A stretch of DNA of 64,000 nucleotides from Planctomycetota bacterium (GTDB lineage Bacteria > Planctomycetota > Planctomycetia > Gemmatales > Gemmataceae): the NCBI GenBank assembly GCA_016191165.1, contig JACPPF010000015.1:33728-97727 (forward strand), given 5' to 3'. Numbering within the stretch: position 1 is the stretch's first letter; each line of letters begins with the position of its first letter. Position numbers and translations under genes: made by a program. The notes under the pieces were generated by a model, which was given only the letters and a program-made list of their open reading frames with translations, was not told the DNA's origin and searched no databases. This document shows positions 24,274-32,104 of this stretch, piece by piece.

Positions 24274-27195
24274 TTATTCGAGGAGGGAAACCTGTACCCC
24301 GGCCTGCATGATCTTGGTAAAGGCGTCACGCATGCGGTTTTGCCGGGTGGTCGTGTCGCCGTAAATGCGTTGCCAATCGGGAAAACTGGCCCCGCTGGTG
24401 CTGGTGGCAACGTTACCATAATACTGGACGGTTTGCAAGAAATCCAACGCATCGGTCTGGCCCGCGGAAGAATTGGTCGGGTCGAAAAACGACCCATAAC
24501 CGAGCGAGTAGACCTTGGCTTTCTTCCGGGTCGTCGAATAGCCAGGGGTTGTATCGGTGGTCATGGCGCAGATCTGCTTGACCACGTTGTACACGTCGTT
24601 GTCGGCGTAGGTTCCGCCGGAAGGAAACTCGTTGGACGAGTCGCTGACATTCGTCGGGTACTTCATGCGGATTTTGTAATAGGAGTTTGAACCGGTTCCC
24701 TGGATCGTGGCAAAACCACCCGTATTCGGCGCACCGTCCGTTTCAAAAATGATCAGGCGTTCCGCGCCTTTCCGCCCCAGACCGCCGGCGTAGCCGCGGT
24801 AGGTTCCACTGGGCTGTGCGTAATTTCGGAGGTTGGACACGCTGGAGCTGAAGAGGTTGTAGGCAATCATGAATCCCATGCCGGGACAGGTCCCGCCGTT
24901 GGCGCGCGGGACGTTGGCCATGTCCGAATCGTATGGGGTGATATAGGACACCGAGCCTACAACGGTCGTGGGTGGGAACCACAGCGAATCCTTCAGCTTC
25001 TGATAATCGCGCCCCAGGGGCACGACGGCCTGATTATGCTGGCCGCTGCCACCGGCGCTGGTTTTTGGGCTGCTGAAGAAAGTCATGCCGACGTAATCGT
25101 TGGGGTGGTTGTTCTTGATGTCGTCGATCGCGGACGAGATGCCAACCTTGCACGCCCAGGCCTGGGCCTCATGGACGTTGCCAGGCCACCAGAACTGCGG
25201 GGTGTTGTAGTTGCCCAGCCAATCGATAAACGAGAGCGGACCAAACCAGAACTGATGGCGCGGCCGATATGGGTTGTCGGCGTGGTCCATGTAGCGAGGC
25301 ACGGCCGTGTAGAACTGGACGATGTCGTTGTCGGCGCAGGACACGGCAAGACCGGTGTCCAGGGTCAGGGTGCTGTTTCCCGATGATGTGCTCACGGCGG
25401 TCACCTTGTAGATCGTGCTGCCGTAGTTGATGCGGACAAAGTTGCCGACGGTTGGCGTGGTGGTCGTTCCGCCGGTGGTCTTGACGTTATCAACGACGAT
25501 CGTGGTGGCGCCGCTGCTGTATCCGCCCGACTTGTTAATGAGGCCATGATGGTTGCAGTCCGGTCGCTGACTGACCTTGATCGCTGTGCTGCCCCATTTC
25601 CAGAAGTCGCCGTTACCGATGAGAGCCGTATTCGGAACATTGCTGCCATTTGTCGCGCTGTAGGAGCTGCCGTTTGCGACGTAGCCAAGCATGAAGTCGA
25701 TGTACGCCTTCCAGAATTTCTCATCGTTGGTCAGGCCACTGCCCGACCACCAACGGCTGTTCAAACCGGTATCGGAACCATCCGGAATGGCGTCATAATA
25801 CTTGATACGTCCGCTGTTGAGCTGGGTGGGAAAATGGACCGGAGTCTGCTTGAGCCAGGTCAAGATTGCGGCATAATTGATGCGCAGCCTGTAGCTAACG
25901 GAAGCGCCTCGCTCGGTGACCGAAACGGAAGTGTCCGGGTCCCGCATGATTGGCGTTGTGGTCGATGTGTTCGTCATCGGAGCGCCGCTAGGGTTGAACA
26001 GGATGTTATTGTGATCGAGCCAGTAGAGCGTGTTGGTTGCCGTATTCTGTTTGAAAAAGAACCGCTGCCGCCAGTCCTTGGCGCCGTTGTTGGCATGGTT
26101 GCTGGTCGTGTTGGCGTTGAGGTCGCTGCCGCGCGGATCGGGCGGCCAGACGAAGAACGTCTTGCCCCAGTAGCTCGGCCCCTCCGTGTAGCCATTGAAA
26201 CTGGTGCCCATGCCATTCTTCAGGAAGTTGCGGAGGGTGGTTTCGTCGGTGGCGTTGTTGAGGAAGCCAGCGGCCGTCACGACATAGCTGCCGCCGTACT
26301 TGGGATAATCGTCCCCGCCGGGCGTGGTGGAGAATGAGGCCGCACCGCGCGTAAAGGCAAGGGTCGAGCCGGAGGACATGAAATCCGCCGCAATGGGCGG
26401 GCCCGAAATGGTGGTGTACGAAATATTCGACGGATCGCACCATTCGGCACCGGTCGAATAGGACGAATTGCCCCAGAGCGCGGCGCCGGTGGTGTCCGAG
26501 TACGGCCCGAAACGTGGATAATCCGGATCGGGGTTCATCGACTTGTTGCGCGCCCTGCTTGAGGAACTCGGACTGGCGGTGCCGCTGTTGACGTTGATGC
26601 CAGGCAAACTTTGAAACCGCATCGACCCCGAGAGGTCCATGATGATGATGACATCGCGGGGACGATGGGCGGCAACGGCGGTGGCCTTGACGTTGAACGG
26701 CTTGGCGCCGAAGACCGAGCCAAAAAAGATCGGGCTCGTGCTGTTGATGGTGGCGCGCACCGCCGTGTAAGGCTCGGTGGAAATCTTGTTGGGGATCTTG
26801 ATTTGAAAGCCTTCCGCGGCGGCGTTGTTGTCGTCGTAAACATAGTAATATCCACCGCATTCAATGGTCACCTGCCCCGAGGTGTAAATGTCGGCGCTGG
26901 GATTGGTGATGGCGTTTGGATCCGTGGTAATGGCCGCGTTGAATATCTTGTTCGCCTGCGCGGCCGTGATGGCAGTTTTGGGGACGTTGGACAGATTGTA
27001 TCCGGCCTGTTGATTGAAGGTGCGTGTACCGACCATCGCCGCGGAGTCGGCTGCGTTTTGGGCCTGGGTCTTGGCGACCGCGACCATGCCGATATCGATT
27101 GCCAGCGCCACCATGCCGAGCAGCGCGACCAGGCAAATTGCCACCAGCGGCACGATTGCACCACGCCGATTCCTGAGTTGGATTTTCCGTCGCAT
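24274..27195 (-). CDS. TadG-like pilus-assembly protein with von Willebrand A domain
   Basis: 973 residues. The N-terminus is a Tad/Flp-type segment: RRGAIVPLVAICLVALLGMV forms the single membrane helix, then KTQAQNAADSAAM. A vWA domain begins with a MIDAS motif DLSGSM near residue 187 and contains very long Ser/Thr/Asn/Gly-rich insertions before the domain closes near the C-terminus (RLIIFETDGAPNTGG). The start at 27195 has GAGGGAGA seven bases upstream; the longer open frame has none. Its neighbours are two TadE-like proteins. Metal-dependent adhesion or a surface scaffold role is inferred. Codons and composition are looser than in housekeeping genes. Confidence 0.85.
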   Translation of the reverse strand: MRRKIQLRNRRGAIVPLVAICLVALLGMVALAIDIGMVAVAKTQAQNAADSAAMVGTRTFNQQAGYNLSNVPKTAITAAQANKIFNAAITTDPNAITNPSADIYTSGQVTIECGGYYYVYDDNNAAAEGFQIKIPNKISTEPYTAVRATINSTSPIFFGSVFGAKPFNVKATAVAAHRPRDVIIIMDLSGSMRFQSLPGINVNSGTASPSSSSRARNKSMNPDPDYPRFGPYSDTTGAALWGNSSYSTGAEWCDPSNISYTTISGPPIAADFMSSGSTLAFTRGAASFSTTPGGDDYPKYGGSYVVTAAGFLNNATDETTLRNFLKNGMGTSFNGYTEGPSYWGKTFFVWPPDPRGSDLNANTTSNHANNGAKDWRQRFFFKQNTATNTLYWLDHNNILFNPSGAPMTNTSTTTPIMRDPDTSVSVTERGASVSYRLRINYAAILTWLKQTPVHFPTQLNSGRIKYYDAIPDGSDTGLNSRWWSGSGLTNDEKFWKAYIDFMLGYVANGSSYSATNGSNVPNTALIGNGDFWKWGSTAIKVSQRPDCNHHGLINKSGGYSSGATTIVVDNVKTTGGTTTTPTVGNFVRINYGSTIYKVTAVSTSSGNSTLTLDTGLAVSCADNDIVQFYTAVPRYMDHADNPYRPRHQFWFGPLSFIDWLGNYNTPQFWWPGNVHEAQAWACKVGISSAIDDIKNNHPNDYVGMTFFSSPKTSAGGSGQHNQAVVPLGRDYQKLKDSLWFPPTTVVGSVSYITPYDSDMANVPRANGGTCPGMGFMIAYNLFSSSVSNLRNYAQPSGTYRGYAGGLGRKGAERLIIFETDGAPNTGGFATIQGTGSNSYYKIRMKYPTNVSDSSNEFPSGGTYADNDVYNVVKQICAMTTDTTPGYSTTRKKAKVYSLGYGSFFDPTNSSAGQTDALDFLQTVQYYGNVATSTSGASFPDWQRIYGDTTTRQNRMRDAFTKIMQAGVQVSLLE

Positions 27196-27284
27196 GAATC
27201 TTCTCCCTCGCCTGGCCGCCGTCAATGTGCCGACCGGCCGTGCGTCAACAAATGGTCCCGTATCATGGTTCAGGCCGAGCCTGG

Positions 27285-27731
27285 TCAGTTCGCTTCGCTG
27301 CCCATGCCGCATTTGGAACGAATCGTGAATGTCTTGGTCAAGAAACCCAATCCGGGGGTCAGGGGAACGTAGTCGACCTGGACATCCACGAGAACGTATT
27401 CGCCAAACTGGGCGTCAGTCGCCAGGCCGATGTTATTGCCGGCGGCGTCCGCCAGGTACACCTGGCACTTGTAGTTTTTCATCTTGGTGTCGAGGCCGCC
27501 CATGAAAGTTTTGACCACATTCTGGGTGTCACTTACCATGGTGGTGTCCACGGAGTTGACGACGGCATATCGCGCCCCCTCGCGCGAAGCGTTTTGCACG
27601 ACGTTGTAGGTGTAAACCACCAGGCAGAATTCCAGGATCCCAAAGAGCAGTAACACGAACACCGAGATGACGGCAGCCAACTCGACGGTCGTTGCGCCGC
27701 TCCGTGAACCTATGCTTGTTGAACGCACCAT
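27285..27731 (-). CDS. TadE-like pseudopilin
   Basis: 148 residues. The N-terminus SRSGATTVELAAVISVFVLL is the TadE pattern: a short basic leader, a Glu at the start of the helix, then a hydrophobic helix, followed by NASREGARYA. TadE/TadF proteins are minor pseudopilins of Flp pili and tight-adherence systems. GAGG lies six bases before the ATG. Operon order is TadE (27744-28220), this gene, then the vWA gene, with gaps of 12 and 89 bases. No TadA ATPase or TadB/C platform is in the window. Confidence 0.88.
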   Translation of the reverse strand: MVRSTSIGSRSGATTVELAAVISVFVLLLFGILEFCLVVYTYNVVQNASREGARYAVVNSVDTTMVSDTQNVVKTFMGGLDTKMKNYKCQVYLADAAGNNIGLATDAQFGEYVLVDVQVDYVPLTPGLGFLTKTFTIRSKCGMGSEAN

Positions 27732-27743
27732 GCGAGGCCTCGC

Positions 27744-28220
27744 TTAGTTGGTGGGGATGGTGTTGGAAACCGTGACCGGCATGTTGCGCATGGAAAACCA
27801 ATCCGACGAGGCGGTCAACGTGGACGTGCTCGTGATTTGCGCCACCGTGGACCAGCGCACCGTGCTGTACGGGACCGTCACCGTGACGCGAAACTGATCC
27901 AGCTGATTGCTGGCCGACGGCTCCGTGGCCGACGGCGTGGTCAGATTGGTCAAGGTCACCATGCTGATGTCGACGCCGGTCAAGCCGTTACGGTTGAGGT
28001 AACTCACGACATATTGTCGGATCGCGGTCGAGCTGGTCTGACCCGCCGCCGCCTGCCGGCCTCCCTCGCGCGCGGCATTGGCAACCAACTCTTGAACCTG
28101 AACCATGCGGCCAACTTCCCAAATCCCAAATACGACAACAAGGAGAAAGGGCAAACAGACCGCCAGCTCAACCGCCGCCGTGCCGCGGCGTTCTTGGGTT
28201 TTACCAGGGTGAATTTTCAT
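27744..28220 (-). CDS. TadE-like pseudopilin, first gene of the operon
   Basis: 158 residues, starting ERRGTAAVELAVCLPFLLVV, then WEVGRMVQVQELVANAAREGGRQAA. It has the same pseudopilin architecture as the next gene: leader, Glu, membrane helix and a beta-rich extracellular domain ending in a Thr/Ser-rich stretch. AGGAT lies about eight bases before the ATG. It is the promoter-proximal gene of a five-gene minus-strand run (TadE, TadE, TadG/vWA, ABC ATPase, ABC permease). Confidence 0.88.
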   Translation of the reverse strand: MKIHPGKTQERRGTAAVELAVCLPFLLVVVFGIWEVGRMVQVQELVANAAREGGRQAAAGQTSSTAIRQYVVSYLNRNGLTGVDISMVTLTNLTTPSATEPSASNQLDQFRVTVTVPYSTVRWSTVAQITSTSTLTASSDWFSMRNMPVTVSNTIPTN

Positions 28221-28547
28221 CGGCGAAATCCTATTTAAGAGACCAAACGTACACCGGGAGCGCGCGCCTTAATGCGCCCCATCAAGGCAAACCTAGGTCA
28301 TAAAAACCGACAAAGAAAAAAAAGAAGCAGGTTTTTCCAAAAATTCCGATTACGCAGGAATGGGCTGCGGGAAGCCAGGCCCAATCCGCACGTGGTTCTG
28401 GCTCTTGCGTCAGAGCGAAACGCGAATATGGTGAAACCAGGGACCGCAGCAGTGTTTTTCGACAGCGCCGCCCAAGGTATTACCGGGCAGGCGCCGAATT
28501 CTCGCGAATTCGCCCACTTCTCGTGAAGACCGCTATAAGGTTTTTCC
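28221..28547. other. Intergenic region, divergent promoters
   Basis: 327 bases between the TadE operon (minus) and a small plus-strand gene. It has A-rich stretches at 28290-28340 (AAAAACCGACAAAGAAAAAA) and no convincing coding sequence. It must hold the TadE operon promoter, but I cannot place the boxes with confidence. Confidence 0.5.
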
Positions 28548-28994
28548 ATGCGAAACACGATCTCGTTAGCGTTCTTTTTTGTCTGGTCCTTTCTGACTCC
28601 GCCTTGCATTGGCTTCGATTCTGGTGTTTGCCCCGCGCAGCTAGATGCCGTTGACCCAATCTTGCCAAACCGAAAGTTTCAACCGAAACAGCCAGGTCAG
28701 GCCGGCCAGCTGGTGGTAGTCTTTTGGCAACCGCAAGATGAGGAGCATCAACCGCCAAGGCCGGAACGGCAACCCGAGGATTTGCCAGAGTGGAAGGACC
28801 GCGGGTTTCCCGAGATGAAAAACGACCCAGAAGACAACGAGGAACGGCCGCCGATCGGGCCGACGGTATTCGCGCAAACCGAAGTTGGCGTCATTTTCTT
28901 CGCCGCGGGCATGGTCGGCTGGATCGCCCTCGGCGTCGGGGCCTGGGTCCTGGAGCGGCGCCGCCCTCGGACTCCAGGCGATCCAGGTCTTTGA
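28548..28994 (+). CDS. Small secreted or membrane-anchored hypothetical protein
   Basis: 148 residues, not recognised. An N-terminal hydrophobic stretch (MRNTISLAFFFVWSFLTPP) looks like a signal peptide. A proline- and charge-rich middle (~residues 45-105) is followed by a membrane helix (VGVIFFAAGMVGWIALGVGA) and a basic tail. Its last 104 bases overlap the 3' end of trmB on the opposite strand. The signal peptide plus C-terminal helix suggest a real gene, though it could be chance. Confidence 0.45.
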   Translation: MRNTISLAFFFVWSFLTPPCIGFDSGVCPAQLDAVDPILPNRKFQPKQPGQAGQLVVVFWQPQDEEHQPPRPERQPEDLPEWKDRGFPEMKNDPEDNEERPPIGPTVFAQTEVGVIFFAAGMVGWIALGVGAWVLERRRPRTPGDPGL

Positions 28995-29727
28995 GCCGTG
29001 GGCCCGCGTCAAACTTTGGCGCCGGCAACGTCCCGGCCAATTCCGCAACACGGCCTTCGGACAGGTCAGCCCGCTTGACGCCGACGCCGCGGTGAATTGC
29101 ATAGCCGCGCGCAATCCCGATGATCTCCCGCCGGGTGCGTCCTGCCAGTGCATCGGGCCAGGGGCCTGACTGTTCGCGAAACGCAAAAAAAACGGACGCG
29201 ATTCGCGTAAGATATTCCCAGTAGGGAGTGTTATCCGTCTGAACGAAGAACTGCCCGCCCGTCTCGAGGATCCGAAAAACCTGAACCAGGAACGTCGGCG
29301 TGAGCAGGCGTTTTTCCATGTCGCGGGCATCGTGAAACGGTTGCGGATGGTAGCAATGCACCTCGCGGACGCTTTGCGTTGTCAGGAACTCGCCTACGAA
29401 ACGCTGCGCGTCGATGGCGGCAAAACGCAGATTGCCCAGACCACGCTGGTTGCCACGCCGGGTTGCGTACCGAAGGACCATCGGAAGAATATCGATGCCG
29501 ATATGGTCAAACTCCGGCCGCTCAAGTGCCGATCCAATCAAGAAACGCCCGTTACCGCAACCGAGATCGACGATCAGCGGGGCCTTCCGCCCGAACAGGC
29601 TGACCAGGTCGAGTGGCCCGTGAACTGGCAGTTTCTTCAAGGCAGTGCGCGTCCATTGCTCGGGTTCGAGGATTTCACCTGGAACGGGAACGCCGAATTC
29701 GCGTTCGATGCGGGTTGGTTTTTTCAT
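28891..29727 (-). CDS. trmB: tRNA (guanine-N7)-methyltransferase
   Basis: 278 residues. Methylates G46 of tRNA using S-adenosylmethionine. The Rossmann core is LIVDLGCGNGRFLIG (SAM site), then DHIGIDILPMVLRYA, IDAQRFV, REVHCYHPQPFHD (where other TrmB proteins read YFPDPWPK) and LETGGQFFVQTD. Replacement of that conserved catalytic region by YHPQPFHD is notable and seen in divergent members. The last ~40 residues are an Arg/Pro-rich extension that overlaps the convergent small gene. Confidence 0.85.
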   Translation of the reverse strand: MKKPTRIEREFGVPVPGEILEPEQWTRTALKKLPVHGPLDLVSLFGRKAPLIVDLGCGNGRFLIGSALERPEFDHIGIDILPMVLRYATRRGNQRGLGNLRFAAIDAQRFVGEFLTTQSVREVHCYHPQPFHDARDMEKRLLTPTFLVQVFRILETGGQFFVQTDNTPYWEYLTRIASVFFAFREQSGPWPDALAGRTRREIIGIARGYAIHRGVGVKRADLSEGRVAELAGTLPAPKFDAGPRLKDLDRLESEGGAAPGPRPRRRGRSSRPCPRRRK

Positions 29728-29886
29728 GTCAACTTCAACGACTTACATTGGAACCGGTTCACTTTTGTTGTACGATCAAGGTAGAAAAAAAGGCCAGCAC
29801 GTCACAACCGCCGGTCGAGAACGTTGATTATCTTGTAGAAATGAATCGCGCCCGCAAGCGCACGCCCATGCCTCCCGAGGAATCCG

Positions 29887-32022
29887 ATGAGCAACGAACA
29901 CAATCAGCAGTCCAACCAATCCTCGACCAGCCAGCTCGAGGCGGCCCAGATTGAGCAAGCCCGGCGTCAGGTGAATCAGCTCACCGAGGAGATCGCCCAG
30001 CTTGCCGAGACGGATTTGCAACCGCCGGTTTTCTACACCGAATTCCTGCAGCGCGTCTATTTTGCTTTGCAGGGCAGCGCCGCAGCCGTCTGGATCCGCA
30101 CGCCACAGGGCAACTTGCAGTTGCAATGCCAGATCAACCTTCGTGAGGTCGGCCTGGACCGCTCGCCGGAAGCCAAGCCCATGCACGACGAACTGCTGCG
30201 CCAGTCGGCGCTGCAGGCCAAAGGGGGCATCATCCGGCCACAGTTCAGCCATAACTTCGGCGGCGAGCAGGTCGCCGGCAATCCGACTGACCACGTCATC
30301 CTGCTGGCGCCAATCCTCCAGGAAAAGCAAGTCATCGGCCTGGTCGAGGTCTGGCAGCAACCCAACCGTGACGCCAACGTTTTTCAAAACCTGTTCCAAT
30401 TCCTGGTGCGCCTGGCCGCGTTTGTGTCGATCTTCCAGCGCAACCATCAGCTTCGGACGATGCTCGGCCAGCAAGAAATGTGGCTCAAGCTCGAATCGTT
30501 TTCGCGTCAGATTCACGGCTCGCTGCACGTGACCGAGGTCGCGTACCTCATCGCCAACGAAGCGCGTCGTTTGATCGAGGTTGACCGCATCAGCGTCGCG
30601 ACGCGCTCGTCGGACAAGTGCGCGGTGACAGCGATCAGCGGCGCGGACGTGGTCGAGAAACGCTCGAACCTCGTTCAGCTGATGCGGGCCCTCTTTGATG
30701 CCGTCATCGCCTGGGGCGAGAAACTCGTCTACACCGGGACCAAGGACGAATCCCTCCCGCCCAAGGTCGTTCATGCCCTCGACGCCTATTTGCAGGAAAG
30801 CAACAGCAAGATTCTCGTCGTCATGCCGTTGATCGAGGAACGCGACAAGGAAAAGAAACGCCCCGCCCGCTCGGCGTTGATGATGGAATGCTTTGAAACA
30901 ACGCTGATGCCGGAACAACTACTCGCCCGCCTGGAAGTAGTTGGCCGACACGCGGGGCCCTCGCTTTACAACGCACTCGAACACCATCGCATTCCGATGC
31001 GTTTCATCTGGGGCCCGCTGGCCTACGTGCAGGACGGCCTGGGAGGCAAGGCCAAGGCGATCACCGCCCTCATCGCGACGGCCGTGGTAATCTTGATCCT
31101 CGCAATGATCTTCGTGCCCTTCCCGCTCAAGATGGAGGCCGACGCCCAGGCGTTGCCGAGCGATCGCATTTATGTCTTCTCGCCCCGCGCCGGCAAGGTC
31201 GAGGAAATCACGCCGGGCCTCAAGTCGGGAAGCAAGGTGACCAGGGGGCAACCGCTCTTCACGCTGTTCGATCTCGACCTCGCCAAAGAGGTGCGCGACC
31301 TTCAAGGTGAAATCGCCAGCTTCGACCCGATCATCAACTCGCCCACGCCTCGTTCAGAAAACCCCGCTGAGGCGAACAAGAACGATCACAACGTCGAGGT
31401 CGAACGGGCCAAGCTCAACAAGCGGGTCAAGATCCAGGCTCTCAATCGTTTGAAGCAACGCACCAACGCCAACCTGAGCGATCCGGGCTTCTTCACGGTC
31501 ACCGCGCCGAAGTCCGGCATCGTGCTGAGCGCCGATTTTCGCGAGAATCTCCTGGGCAAGACCGTCAAGCCGGGCGACCCGCTCATCCGCATCGGCGCCA
31601 CCGATGCCGAGCATCCGAAGATCGCTGACTGGGAGATCGAGCTGAAGATCCCGCAAAAGCACGTGGGGCAAGTGAATCGGGCGTTCGAGTCGATCCCGCC
31701 CGGCAAAGAGCTGGACGTTGACATCCTGTTCCTGTCGGAGCCGACCCGCTCCTATCGCGCCAAGCTACGCAAGGACAAGATCGCCAAGCAAGCCAGCGCG
31801 GAAAAGAACGATAACAACGAGGCCGAACCGGTCGTCATGGCCTCGGCTCGCCTTCATGGCAAGGACATTCCCGCCGGCGAACAAGTCCCGGCCCGACTTC
31901 TCTTGAGCGGCAGCGGCATCCATACGCGCATCCGCTGCGGCGATCGCCCGATGGGCTACTCGCTCTTTTACGGCGTCTGGGAATTCGCCTACGAAAAGGT
32001 CGTATTTCCATATGGCTGGTGA
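29887..32022 (+). CDS. GAF-domain membrane protein with HlyD-like C-terminal adaptor
   Basis: 711 residues. Residues ~45-190 and ~205-370 look like two GAF-type sensor domains (VYFALQGSAAAVWIRTPQG, then EARRLIEVDRISVATR). A single membrane helix follows at ~391-411 (ITALIATAVVILILAMIFVPF). The C-terminal ~300 residues form an HlyD/RND membrane-fusion-type domain (VFSPRAGKVEEITPGLKSGSKV, FTVTAPKSGIVLS). So the sensor would be cytoplasmic and the adaptor periplasmic. GAGGAATCCG precedes the ATG. It is the first of three co-directional genes; the other two are an HlyD-like/WD40 protein and an M50/HlyD protein, suggesting one envelope complex. Confidence 0.8.
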   Translation: MSNEHNQQSNQSSTSQLEAAQIEQARRQVNQLTEEIAQLAETDLQPPVFYTEFLQRVYFALQGSAAAVWIRTPQGNLQLQCQINLREVGLDRSPEAKPMHDELLRQSALQAKGGIIRPQFSHNFGGEQVAGNPTDHVILLAPILQEKQVIGLVEVWQQPNRDANVFQNLFQFLVRLAAFVSIFQRNHQLRTMLGQQEMWLKLESFSRQIHGSLHVTEVAYLIANEARRLIEVDRISVATRSSDKCAVTAISGADVVEKRSNLVQLMRALFDAVIAWGEKLVYTGTKDESLPPKVVHALDAYLQESNSKILVVMPLIEERDKEKKRPARSALMMECFETTLMPEQLLARLEVVGRHAGPSLYNALEHHRIPMRFIWGPLAYVQDGLGGKAKAITALIATAVVILILAMIFVPFPLKMEADAQALPSDRIYVFSPRAGKVEEITPGLKSGSKVTRGQPLFTLFDLDLAKEVRDLQGEIASFDPIINSPTPRSENPAEANKNDHNVEVERAKLNKRVKIQALNRLKQRTNANLSDPGFFTVTAPKSGIVLSADFRENLLGKTVKPGDPLIRIGATDAEHPKIADWEIELKIPQKHVGQVNRAFESIPPGKELDVDILFLSEPTRSYRAKLRKDKIAKQASAEKNDNNEAEPVVMASARLHGKDIPAGEQVPARLLLSGSGIHTRIRCGDRPMGYSLFYGVWEFAYEKVVFPYGW

Positions 32023-32029
32023 TTTTTTT

Positions 32030-32052
32030 CCCCTCTCCCAGAGGCAGAGGGG
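32030..32052. repeat. Short palindrome, CCCCTCT family
   Basis: 7-bp arms CCCCTCT/AGAGGGG around CCCAGAGGC, just after the GAF-HlyD gene stop codon. It is the intergenic relative of the elements inside the kinase and terminase genes. Confidence 0.6.
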
Positions 32053-32104
32053 TGAAGGAATGATGCATCCCCTATTTCTTTGAATCGGCTGAAGGAGTTT
32101 TCTC

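Noticed and set aside
29776..30918. 380-codon open frame on the minus strand
   Set aside because: Antisense to the GAF-HlyD gene, which has a good ribosome site and domain order.
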